The notes under the pieces were generated by a model, which searched no databases, had not been told where the DNA came from, and worked only from the letters and a program-made list of their open reading frames with translations. Source: JBKEAJ01 sp047975005 (lineage in GTDB: Bacteria; Bacteroidota; Bacteroidia; Bacteroidales; Prolixibacteraceae). Taken from it: a stretch of 18,790 nt of DNA. How positions within the stretch are numbered: position 1 is the stretch's first letter; each line of letters starts with the position of its first letter. A program made the position numbers and the translations under genes. This document shows positions 1 to 7,136 of this stretch, one piece after another. The DNA lies in contig JBKECW010000071.1 in NCBI GenBank assembly GCA_047975005.1, positions 1 to 18,790 of the forward strand, written 5' to 3'.

Positions 1-1807
1 CAATAGCACAAAGCGTATTTCCAAAGCCTGTAAACAGCGTTTTACCATCGCTCACCATACCCGACACATATCCGGGCAAACGATTATACTCTAAATCTTT
101 CTTCCATACCAACTCGCCGCTGTTGGGATTAAGTGCATACACAAAGCCCTGCATATCAGTTGCAATGACAAGCCCCTGCGCAATAACAATCGTATTCTTT
201 ACCGAATTAAGAGTTTTATACTGCCATAGCTTTTTTCCCGTCTTCGCCTCCAGAGCCACAACAAAACAGTCCTCTGCATTATTATCGTCAAAACTAGCCG
301 TAAACACCTTATTATCAAACACAACAGGCGAGGTCATATAGATATTTCCTCCGATGTTTATTGTCCATGCCATAGACATTTCACCCACACTAAGATTGTT
401 GTAATTTCCATCGTGTGCAGGATTGCCCGACAGGTTCTCCCAATTTCCACCTAGTGATATATTATGGCTGTCTTCCTGCAACTCAAAATCTTGCATATCT
501 CTAAGCACATCCCCACCTTTGAGGAAGGCCTCGGTTATTATTGTGTACTCTCCTGCTTTTTCGGTTTTCCACTCTCCCTGCCAATTCCAATCCGACTGTT
601 GCTGCAAAGCTATCCACCCTTCCTTAACCGACAGGTCATGCCAATTAGGAGATTTGCCTTTCTCCCAAATACGACTTCTTACTTTTTCGACAGGAGTACC
701 ACTATGATAAGCATTTACAGATAATCTTAGCGAGCTATCGGGAGTAAGGCTGACTTTGCCTTCTTGCGGTGAAACCACAGTTAGCTGTTTGTCAACAAAA
801 GTCCACACAAGGCGCGAGTTCGTATTACCACTCTCATCGACATAGACAAGTCTAAACGACGACGGCGAGTGGTCGATACCACCTTTGGCGGCAGTGGCTG
901 TACCATACGAGGTAACACCACTATTGCCGTGTTTTTTCACCATATTTATATGCCAATGCCCATAGAGCCATGCTTTTAGATTATAGTCTGAGAAATTAAG
1001 CGTTTTGCTCTCGCCATACTTGAATACAAAATCCTCGTCATTGGTGAGCAGTGTGTGATTAAAAACAATCTTAGGCTGTTGTTTTGGGTATTTATCCATC
1101 AGGTTTTGTAGCCATCCGCCAATATCTTCTGCCGTGTAAGAGGGCTTACGGTCGCCACCCATCATTGGAGTAATAATAAACAGAGTACTCCCTTCTTCGA
1201 AAGCATACCAAGCAGGTCCGAGATTTTGCTCATAAAACTGCTCGCCGTAATCCCCATCTACCAAATCATGATTTCCAAGACAGTAGTAAAACGGCACTCC
1301 CATAGTCTCAGAAGTAATATTATCGGCATGCCATTTAATACCTCTTTTGTAGCAAATATCACCTGTATGAATTATAAAATCAGGCTTGTTAGTTCGAGCA
1401 TACTCTTTCAGTTCATTCACCCAATCTCTATACTCAAAAGTCTCTGTATCAGACACCTGAATAAACTCTACTTTATCACGGACATTCTTAGCAGTCATTG
1501 CAAAAAGCAGCTTCTTAGCACTATTGCCACTAATAGGGATATACCACTGTTTGCAAGCAAAATTTCTTGGTTGATAGACAGTTACAAATCTTGCTCGCTC
1601 CCACCCTTTGAGCGAGAATGAGCCGTCATCACTTGTAGTACCAACATGCAAGCCGTCTGACACTCTAATATTTGCAAGACCGTGTTCGCCCTCGTCCTGC
1701 CGACCATTATTATTTACGTCATTAAAAACTTTTCCCTCTATATTCTGAGCTTCAAGCAAAAACGGACAAGCCATTAGGCTAGTTATCATCAGAGTCGGCA
1801 GTTTCAT
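1..1807 (-). CDS. Secreted calcineurin-like phosphoesterase fused to PQQ-type beta-propeller (partial, 3' end outside window)
   Basis: I translated the minus strand and got 602 uninterrupted residues running off the window. Residues 1-21 form a signal peptide ending in EAQ. Residues 22-70 contain an acidic, Gly-rich segment (NDVNNNGRQDEGE) like SdrD-B/carboxypeptidase-regulatory modules. A metallophosphoesterase domain spans about 113-330, with D120, GD at 149-150, GNHD at 178-181, H251 and GHWH at 283-286. The first motif reads D-T-E instead of the usual D-x-H. A C-terminal phosphoesterase module follows to about 445, and from about 455 there are PQQ/BamB-like propeller blades with turns such as LEAKTGKKLW and LNPNSGELVW. 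The protein is probably exported and hydrolyses a phosphoester; the substrate is unknown. An in-frame ATG lies at 1852, but a -7 promoter box at 1857-1864 argues for 1807. The cut-off part should hold the remaining propeller blades. Confidence 0.85.
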   Translation of the reverse strand, partial: MKLPTLMITSLMACPFLLEAQNIEGKVFNDVNNNGRQDEGEHGLANIRVSDGLHVGTTSDDGSFSLKGWERARFVTVYQPRNFACKQWYIPISGNSAKKLLFAMTAKNVRDKVEFIQVSDTETFEYRDWVNELKEYARTNKPDFIIHTGDICYKRGIKWHADNITSETMGVPFYYCLGNHDLVDGDYGEQFYEQNLGPAWYAFEEGSTLFIITPMMGGDRKPSYTAEDIGGWLQNLMDKYPKQQPKIVFNHTLLTNDEDFVFKYGESKTLNFSDYNLKAWLYGHWHINMVKKHGNSGVTSYGTATAAKGGIDHSPSSFRLVYVDESGNTNSRLVWTFVDKQLTVVSPQEGKVSLTPDSSLRLSVNAYHSGTPVEKVRSRIWEKGKSPNWHDLSVKEGWIALQQQSDWNWQGEWKTEKAGEYTIITEAFLKGGDVLRDMQDFELQEDSHNISLGGNWENLSGNPAHDGNYNNLSVGEMSMAWTINIGGNIYMTSPVVFDNKVFTASFDDNNAEDCFVVALEAKTGKKLWQYKTLNSVKNTIVIAQGLVIATDMQGFVYALNPNSGELVWKKDLEYNRLPGYVSGMVSDGKTLFTGFGNTLCAI

Positions 1808-1856
1808 TGCCCACCCGAAGCGTATTAAATTTCTATATCTCTTTGTACTCATACCA

Positions 1857-1864
1857 CAAATATA
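1857..1864 (-). promoter_or_regulatory. Bacteroidota -7 promoter box for the phosphoesterase gene
   Basis: On the minus strand this reads TATATTTG, an exact match to the Bacteroidota -7 consensus TAnnTTTG. Transcription would start near 1850, leaving a leader of about 43 bases before the ATG at 1807. No TTG is seen at the expected -33 spacing, so only half of the promoter is supported. Confidence 0.45.
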
Positions 1865-1887
1865 ACAACTAAATTAAATATATGCTC

Positions 1888-1917
1888 TTGTTTTTCAAAT
1901 TCTTGTGGGTATATTTG
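1888..1917 (+). promoter_or_regulatory. Bacteroidota promoter (TTG-N19-TATATTTG) for the amidase gene
   Basis: TTG at 1888-1890 is followed after 19 bases by TATATTTG at 1910-1917. This fits the -33/-7 promoter type used by the primary sigma factor of this phylum. Transcription would start near 1923, about 47 bases upstream of the amidase ATG. The promoter is divergent to that of the phosphoesterase gene, and the two -7 boxes are 45 bases apart. Confidence 0.65.
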
Positions 1918-1969
1918 TGGTAGTCTTAGAGGCAATTAATCAAGCACATCAACATACATAACGCTGAAT

Positions 1970-2815
1970 ATGAGGATATTAATAATACTTATTACAATCT
2001 CACTACTTGCGGGTTGTGCTGTCAACCGAGAGTATTACCCGAAAGTTGAGGGCATAAAGGTAAACCACCGAAAGCACCCTGCTCAAAATAATTACAACGA
2101 AAGGATAAACACACTAGTGTTGCATTATACCGTTTCAGACTACCCCACTTCCATAATGATACTTACCGAGCGTAATGTCAGCTCTCATTATTTGGTGGGC
2201 GACGACGACTCAAACAATGAAGTTCTGCAACTGGTGGGCGAGGACAAACGCGCATGGCATGCCGGAGTGAGCTATTGGAACGGCACAAAGGGATTAAACT
2301 CAACGTCAATAGGTATAGAGATTGTCAATTCCGGATACAAAGAGGAAAATGGCACAAAAACCTACTACCCTTTTTCCGACAAGCAAATCAGGAAAGTCGG
2401 ACTTCTCAGCAAAAGCATAATCGACAGACACAAGATAAAACCTTTGAATGTCGTTGGGCATCAAGACATTGCCACTAGCAGGAAATCCGACCCGGGACCG
2501 CTGTTTCCATGGCTCAAACTATACACTGACTACGGCGTAGGTGCATGGCCTGACCAAAAGGATGTGGAAGCGGGGTTTGAGGAGTATAACAAACTAGTTT
2601 ACAGCGATGCAGAGGATTCTGAAATAATCCGACTCATGCAAACAGGACTAAAAAAGATCGGCTACGACATAGAGGAAATCAACGGCGAGGCAGACAGGAC
2701 AACTAAAGACGCCATTGTTGCTTTTCAAACCCACTACCGTCAGTCGAAATACGACGGTGAAATTGACGCCGAGACCTTTGCTATAATGAAAGCGTTAATC
2801 AAAAAGTACAAATAA
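1970..2815 (+). CDS. Lipoprotein N-acetylmuramoyl-L-alanine amidase (Amidase_2, AmiD-like) with peptidoglycan-binding domain
   Basis: This 281-residue protein begins with a lipoprotein signal (lipobox LLAGC, acylated Cys16). An Amidase_2 domain covers about residues 45-178. Expected zinc ligands are H52 (LVLHYT), H164 (VVGHQD) and D174, and the catalytic pair is E117 and K172, in the same order as in E. coli AmiD. A PG_binding_1-type helical domain fills about 215-278. The family cleaves the bond between N-acetylmuramic acid and L-alanine, usually on anhydro-muropeptides or sacculus fragments. The lipid anchor places it in the envelope, facing peptidoglycan. It is a single gene with its own promoter. 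A role in wall recycling is more likely than division, but this is inferred from family resemblance. Confidence 0.9.
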   Translation: MRILIILITISLLAGCAVNREYYPKVEGIKVNHRKHPAQNNYNERINTLVLHYTVSDYPTSIMILTERNVSSHYLVGDDDSNNEVLQLVGEDKRAWHAGVSYWNGTKGLNSTSIGIEIVNSGYKEENGTKTYYPFSDKQIRKVGLLSKSIIDRHKIKPLNVVGHQDIATSRKSDPGPLFPWLKLYTDYGVGAWPDQKDVEAGFEEYNKLVYSDAEDSEIIRLMQTGLKKIGYDIEEINGEADRTTKDAIVAFQTHYRQSKYDGEIDAETFAIMKALIKKYK

Positions 2816-2816
2816 A

Positions 2817-2846
2817 GATGTATACAGAATCACTATTCTATACATC
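2817..2846 (+). repeat. Inverted repeat just after the amidase stop, terminator-like but without a U-tract
   Basis: GATGTATA at 2817-2824 is matched by TATACATC at 2839-2846, and an inner GAAT/ATTC pairing extends the stem with a two-base bulge. It lies two bases after the stop codon. There is no T-run after it on the plus strand, so termination here is possible but not shown. The rest of the 2847-3014 gap holds only the -7 box listed next and one weak imperfect inverted repeat. Confidence 0.4.
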
Positions 2847-2986
2847 CTAAAACAAAAAAATTAACAGTACTTGAAGGGATCATCTTTCACTAAAAGTTAA
2901 CCGATTAGTCTAAAAGAAAGCATATAGAAGATCCTAAGAAACGTATATATATTCAAACATCCTTAATAGTTTATCAACTTTTTCAT

Positions 2987-2994
2987 TATATTTG
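2987..2994 (+). promoter_or_regulatory. Bacteroidota -7 promoter box upstream of the PsbP-like gene
   Basis: TATATTTG matches the -7 consensus exactly and lies 20 bases before the ATG at 3015, giving a very short leader. At the expected -33 position there is no TTG, so the upstream half is weak. It would drive the 3015-5111 gene pair. Confidence 0.5.
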
Positions 2995-3014
2995 TAATAA
3001 TAACAAGTATAACT

Positions 3015-3548
3015 ATGATAAAAACAATAGCTGCTACCCTAATAATTCTGCTGACAACAGGTATAAACAGCCTGTATGGTCAGACTAAATTTCAAAACAA
3101 CAAATATGGCTTCAGTGCGCAGGTTCCGAGCGACTGGACGCTCTACGCTGAGGTCAAGGACGACCCTTCCGACAACAGTGCATTCATAGAATGGGGCTTG
3201 CCAGAAGTATACTGTGAACACGAAAAAACAGGTATTGAGAATGCTATTTCGATAAAAGCATACAAGCTATCCAGCATAAAAGACATTAAAGGTTTAGTCG
3301 AATTGGAGTTTAAGAATATCGGACAAACGGTTCAATCAAAGGAGCAAATAGAAACCAGCCCTCACACATCCTACAATGTGATTACCACAAGGCATGGTCT
3401 AAAATACAAGAGCAAAATCACATTTATGTTTAAAAATAATGTTGGATATGTTCTACGATTTACGGCAACTCCAGAAACATACGATGTTAACATATCAAAA
3501 TTCAAAGATTTCACAAATAGTTTAAAACTCTCAGAAGCAGGAAAGTAA
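3015..3548 (+). CDS. Small secreted PsbP/Mog1-like protein of unknown function
   Basis: The 177-residue product has an N-terminal signal peptide of about 22 residues ending in LYGQ. The mature part starts with FQNNKYGFSAQVPSDW, the opening strand pattern (YGFSxxxPxxW) of the PsbP/Mog1/DUF1795 fold. It continues as one alpha/beta domain whose last helix is FKDFTNSLKL. There are no catalytic residues to point to; proteins of this fold usually act as binding or accessory modules. The next gene starts three bases after the stop codon, so the two are probably co-transcribed and may work together in the envelope. The fold call is a pattern judgement, not a search result. Confidence 0.75.
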   Translation: MIKTIAATLIILLTTGINSLYGQTKFQNNKYGFSAQVPSDWTLYAEVKDDPSDNSAFIEWGLPEVYCEHEKTGIENAISIKAYKLSSIKDIKGLVELEFKNIGQTVQSKEQIETSPHTSYNVITTRHGLKYKSKITFMFKNNVGYVLRFTATPETYDVNISKFKDFTNSLKLSEAGK

Positions 3549-3551
3549 TAG

Positions 3552-5111
3552 ATGGGCAAGATCTGCAAGATATATCTCATATTGCTCATATCGCTTTGGC
3601 TGAGCTTAAGCACCAAGGGCAATACAAATTCGGACACCTCAGACTTTGAGATATTCCGGGATACTATCTTTATAAATATAAAAGGAGAAATGACCCATGC
3701 CTTGAAGCACAAAGACAAACTCTATGTATTGTTCAAACAAAAAACACTACACAACTATGGAGGAAATGCAAAACGCTGCCTATATATATTCTCAGACGGA
3801 CAGTTAGATACAAGTATAAATTGCCCGAGAAGAGCGGAGACGGCATATTTAGACCTTTACGAGAAAAATGACAGTATCATCCTGCAGCCGTACATGGATA
3901 AGCAAAGCTACTACCTTGACATAGAGAACAAACAATGGAATAAACTGGATGAAACAGACGACTTAATATTCGACGATGACACTTTTTCTGTGTACTCTCT
4001 CGATTTTGGCGAATGGGGAGGAAAGACATGGTTTAAAGAGAAGAAAAATGGGCATGAGTATATATTGGATGCCAAAACACCTCTAATTAATAAAATCGAC
4101 AAAAGCTATTTCCTTACAAGTTCAAACAACATAATCGAAATAGAAAACCCTAGATTACTGCATAGATGCGACAGTTCAATAAGCTACAGAAACATTGAAC
4201 CAAGTGGCAAATATACATCTTGGCACAGTAAACAAATCGGATTTACATCGGTTTATCAAGATACAACAATTTACGATTTCTTTGATAGAAACAGAGCACG
4301 CATTGCAAGTTCGTTTGTATGGGACAAAGAGTTACTACATATATATGAAACAGACTCAGCTATATACCTTGCAAAACACACAAAACATTCTGTCGTACCT
4401 ATTAAGAAGATAATTGACTCTATCCATTTCTACAACTGGCACTTCTCATACAGATGTAGAAATATAAATGGCAAGAATGAACTGTTAAAATTCAGCACAG
4501 ACAGCGAACAAGTAAGCGGACTATTAGAGGTAGTCGAAAACAAGATTAACATTCATTATCTTATCAATAAAGCCTTGCTAAAACCTGCACAAACAGGGAG
4601 AGGTAAAGCAGACAGTATTTTTGCATGCAGGCTAAATTCTATGCTAGAAAATCACAAATCGCTGAAACTACATTACATCGACTCAATAGAACAGGTATAT
4701 AACAACTTCGATATCACCCCAAATCATAAAATGGGAATAAGCAAAAGCCTGAACCCCAACAACTACACTATAGACACCTGTAAATCTTACTTAGTAAAAG
4801 AGGATTCAGTCATTTCAAACACCGTAGTATACTATGCAACAAAAGAAACCGGATTAATCGCCGCAATTTCAATAGAATGGTCCAGCGAGGATGATTTTTT
4901 TGAGCTAGACACAAACAAGAATGCTGATATTTTTAAAGATAAAATGAAATTTATTGTAAATTCTATCACTAATGCAACTGACACAAAACCCAAAATAAGA
5001 GAAAAGGAAAATCTAATAGAACTCATATGGAAAACAAAGAACGGAATTACAATACACCTAATTAACATGAAGGACTATAACAACATAGAACTAATAATGT
5101 TTAAGAATTGA
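3552..5111 (+). CDS. Secreted protein of unknown function, 519 residues
   Basis: I do not recognise this gene. The product begins with a hydrophobic signal peptide (about residues 1-23, IYLILLISLWLSLS core) and has no lipobox. Residues about 40-330 are rich in short beta-strand stretches with Asp/Asn turns, many Tyr/Trp and repeated 'KLYVL', 'YILD' and 'IYLAK' type strands, which would suit a beta-propeller-like domain. The last 150 residues look like a separate alpha/beta domain ending IELIMFKN. No enzyme motif was seen. The start is three bases after the PsbP-like gene, and an AGGAAAG ribosome site overlaps that gene's end, so translation may be coupled. The sulfatase gene begins 64 bases downstream on the same strand and may share the transcript. 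Confidence 0.8.
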   Translation: MGKICKIYLILLISLWLSLSTKGNTNSDTSDFEIFRDTIFINIKGEMTHALKHKDKLYVLFKQKTLHNYGGNAKRCLYIFSDGQLDTSINCPRRAETAYLDLYEKNDSIILQPYMDKQSYYLDIENKQWNKLDETDDLIFDDDTFSVYSLDFGEWGGKTWFKEKKNGHEYILDAKTPLINKIDKSYFLTSSNNIIEIENPRLLHRCDSSISYRNIEPSGKYTSWHSKQIGFTSVYQDTTIYDFFDRNRARIASSFVWDKELLHIYETDSAIYLAKHTKHSVVPIKKIIDSIHFYNWHFSYRCRNINGKNELLKFSTDSEQVSGLLEVVENKINIHYLINKALLKPAQTGRGKADSIFACRLNSMLENHKSLKLHYIDSIEQVYNNFDITPNHKMGISKSLNPNNYTIDTCKSYLVKEDSVISNTVVYYATKETGLIAAISIEWSSEDDFFELDTNKNADIFKDKMKFIVNSITNATDTKPKIREKENLIELIWKTKNGITIHLINMKDYNNIELIMFKN

Positions 5112-5175
5112 GAAACTAAGAAAAACTCTCAAGCCACCACAAATAAAGATATAACAACTAAAAGAAATAACACTA

Positions 5176-6567
5176 ATGAAGAAAATCCTATTTTTATTCA
5201 CAGCATTCCTCGCTTGCATTAACTTGTTTGCCCAATCAAAACCGAATATTATCCATATTGTTCTTGATGACGTTGGGTACGACGACATCAGTTGCTTTGG
5301 AAGCAAGGACATTAAAACTCCAAACATCGATAAACTCGCAAAAGAAGGTGTCTCCCTGACAAATTTTTATGCTCCGCATGAAACGTGTTCGCCGTCGAGA
5401 GCAGCATTCCTAACAGGACGACTTGCCCCGAGAATAGACCACGGTGAAGGTATCAGTGTATTGTTCCCCAACTCCACTGACGGAATGTCGCAATACGAAA
5501 CAACAATAGCAGAGATATTGCAGAAAGAAGGCTACATTACAGCTCTATACGGCAAATGGCACTTGGGACACATGCAGCAATTTCTTCCCCCAAATCACGG
5601 TTTCGACTATTTTACAGGGATACCTTATCCCAACGACCATACGCCCGAACGAGTGTCGGGAACAGGAATACACTATCTTGGCGAATGGCCTCCGCTGCCT
5701 TTGATACAAGGATTGGAGACTGTCAAAACACTGAATAACTGGGAGATTGGCGAACTACCTTCATATTTTCAGCGCGAAACCTGCAGGTTTATCAACCGTC
5801 AAGCAAAAACAGGCAGACCGTTCTATCTGCAATATGCAAATATCGAAACCCACACTCCTTACTTCGTGCCGCGAGGCTTTGAAGGACGAAGCGAAGCAGG
5901 AGCTTTTGGCGATGCCGTGGAATATGCCGATCTCACCGTCAGAGCAATTATGGAAACCGTGAAGAAATGCGGCATAGAAGATAATACACTGATAGTTATC
6001 ACCTCCGATAATGGCCCCTTGATTGGCTATGACGAAGAGCTGTACAGGTCATTCGGCAAGTATGGATACGTAGATTCTACACGTACTCACCACTTGCGCG
6101 GCGGGAAATATCAGATGTGGTATGAAGGAGGTCCGAGAGTTTTTTGTATTGCTAAGTGGGCAGGACAGATTCCTGCTGATACAAAGTCGGATGCAATCGT
6201 CAACGGTGCCGACCTATTTACCACCTTTGTAAATGCCGCAGGTGCAAAAATGCCCGATGACAGAGTGATCGATGGCAAAGATATTATGCCGGTGATGAAG
6301 GGCGAAAGCAAAAGTAACAGCGATATGTACTACTACTTTAAAGGACGAACCAACAAAATATACGCCGTTAGAAAAGGCGACTGGAAACTGGTTTTTGCCC
6401 GCACTCCAAAAGGCGAAGAGCAACGATATGAACTATACAACCTCAAAAACGACGAGTCTGAACAAAAAGATGTAAAAGGCTCGAACAAAAACAAAGTCGA
6501 CGAGCTGAAAGACCTTGCAAAAGCTGCCCAAGAAGCTCTGGATAATGACAAGCCTTTTGATTGGTAG
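5176..6567 (+). CDS. Secreted formylglycine-dependent sulfatase (S1 family)
   Basis: This 463-residue protein starts with a signal peptide (FLACINLFAQ, cleavage near residue 20). It has the full set of S1 sulfatase motifs: metal-binding DD at 31-32, the cysteine-type formylglycine site CSPSR at 71-75 inside the longer C-x-P-S-R-x(4)-TGR signature, YGKWHLG at 125-131, H226, SDNG at 277-280 and RGGK at 308-311. Cys71 must be converted to formylglycine by a maturase (anSME or FGE), which is not encoded in this window. The family removes sulfate esters from sulfated glycans such as host mucin or glycosaminoglycans, or algal polysaccharides; the specific target cannot be read from the sequence. 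The length and C-terminal subdomain (GDWKLVF, then YELYNL) look complete. Confidence 0.93.
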   Translation: MKKILFLFTAFLACINLFAQSKPNIIHIVLDDVGYDDISCFGSKDIKTPNIDKLAKEGVSLTNFYAPHETCSPSRAAFLTGRLAPRIDHGEGISVLFPNSTDGMSQYETTIAEILQKEGYITALYGKWHLGHMQQFLPPNHGFDYFTGIPYPNDHTPERVSGTGIHYLGEWPPLPLIQGLETVKTLNNWEIGELPSYFQRETCRFINRQAKTGRPFYLQYANIETHTPYFVPRGFEGRSEAGAFGDAVEYADLTVRAIMETVKKCGIEDNTLIVITSDNGPLIGYDEELYRSFGKYGYVDSTRTHHLRGGKYQMWYEGGPRVFCIAKWAGQIPADTKSDAIVNGADLFTTFVNAAGAKMPDDRVIDGKDIMPVMKGESKSNSDMYYYFKGRTNKIYAVRKGDWKLVFARTPKGEEQRYELYNLKNDESEQKDVKGSNKNKVDELKDLAKAAQEALDNDKPFDW

Positions 6568-6641
6568 GTTTGTTTAATCGCTGAACTGTTGAATCGCCGA
6601 TTCTCTAACCGCTCAACAATCTAAGAGTTAGCGAATTACAC
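6568..6641. other. Start of repeat-rich intergenic region after the sulfatase
   Basis: No gene is visible here. The stretch has short degenerate units around AATCGC/GAATCG and CTAAC/GTTAG, including the 13-base palindrome at 6591-6603 (GAATCG on either side of one C). It opens a roughly 500-base gap (6568-7069) that is filled with the inverted and dispersed repeats listed separately. Confidence 0.5.
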
Positions 6642-6706
6642 AGGCGTGCTTCTGCTTCCGCCGGAGGAATAATAAAAACACAAATCCCTCCACCTGCGGC
6701 ACGCCT
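6642..6706. repeat. Imperfect inverted repeat (AGGCGTGC ... GCACGCCT)
   Basis: Perfect 8-base outer arms at 6642-6649 and 6699-6706 enclose partly complementary GC-rich inner arms (CCGCCGGAGG against CCTCCACCTGCGG) and an A-rich loop. The GC-rich arms stand out from the AT-rich surroundings. This is consistent with a small intergenic palindromic element rather than a simple terminator. Confidence 0.55.
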
Positions 6707-6733
6707 ACTTGAACAGAAAGGGATTTAAAACCT

Positions 6734-6753
6734 CTCCTCCTTCGCAGGAGGAG
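6734..6753. repeat. Short perfect hairpin, CTCCTCC-loop-GGAGGAG
   Basis: A 7-base perfect stem encloses the 6-base loop TTCGCA. It is followed by AGGGGGAAG rather than a T-run, so it is not a standard intrinsic terminator. It belongs to the repeat cluster downstream of the sulfatase. Confidence 0.5.
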
Positions 6754-6814
6754 TACCCAAAGGGGGAAGAGTACAGTGACTGTTCTGACTTATAGCCTAT
6801 AGCCTAAAAAAAAA

Positions 6815-6887
6815 GGTTTAATTAGAGTCCGTCTATAAAGTCCGACATCTGCGCTACGCTCACTTTGTGTATTAGTCATCTACACAA
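6815..6887. repeat. Dispersed repeat, copy A
   Basis: By hand alignment, 58 of 73 positions match the segment at 12560-12631, with one single-base gap. Shared blocks include GTCTATAAA, GCTCACTTTG and ATTAGTC, and both end in TACACAA. No open frame is conserved between the copies. Each copy is followed by a hairpin-forming element, though not the same one. Confidence 0.7.
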
Positions 6888-6900
6888 TTAATCGTAACAT

Positions 6901-7002
6901 CTACATTCTACCGTCATTGTGCAGAGTTTGCGACGAAGCAATCTCTACCGACAACGAACAGATTGGTACGCTAACGCCCACAATGACGACAACTTAATGT
7001 AG
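6901..7002. repeat. REP/MITE-like imperfect palindrome
   Basis: Outer arms CTACATT (6901-6907) and AATGTAG (6996-7002), inner arms CGTCATTGTG (6912-6921) and CACAATGACG (6979-6988), and innermost CAATCT (6939-6944) and AGATTG (6960-6965) are nested complements. The whole could fold into one long hairpin. The CGTCATTG...GCAATCT pattern resembles palindromic intergenic repeats found in many bacterial genomes, including Bacteroidota. No transposase is present, so the element would be non-autonomous. Confidence 0.7.
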
Positions 7003-7069
7003 TGACAATGCCTTGTGCTTGTCCAGTTGTTGAATAAGATATAATACAGAATTGTCCAAAACGAAGGTA

Positions 7070-7130
7070 AAGCCCCTAAAAACACTACACCCCGACTCAG
7101 TGAGTCAGGGTGTAGTGTTTTTAGGGGCTT
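7070..7130. terminator. Bidirectional intrinsic terminator between sulfatase and CoA-transferase genes
   Basis: Arms of 30 bases with one mismatch flank a centre at 7100. The outer 23 pairs (AAGCCCCTAAAAACACTACA and onward) are perfect, then there is one C/A mismatch, then GACTCA/TGAGTC. The A5 and T5 runs in the arms give a T-run for either direction. It lies seven bases beyond the CoA-transferase stop, so that is its most direct client. It would also stop readthrough from the repeat-rich gap on the plus strand. Confidence 0.88.
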
Positions 7131-7136
7131 ATTGTC

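Noticed and set aside
1226..1621. 131-codon plus-strand frame
   Set aside because: It is fully antisense to the well-supported phosphoesterase domain and has no recognisable content.
1808..1852. Upstream in-frame ATG at 1852 for the phosphoesterase gene
   Set aside because: It places a basic stretch before the signal peptide and lies at or before the likely transcription start.
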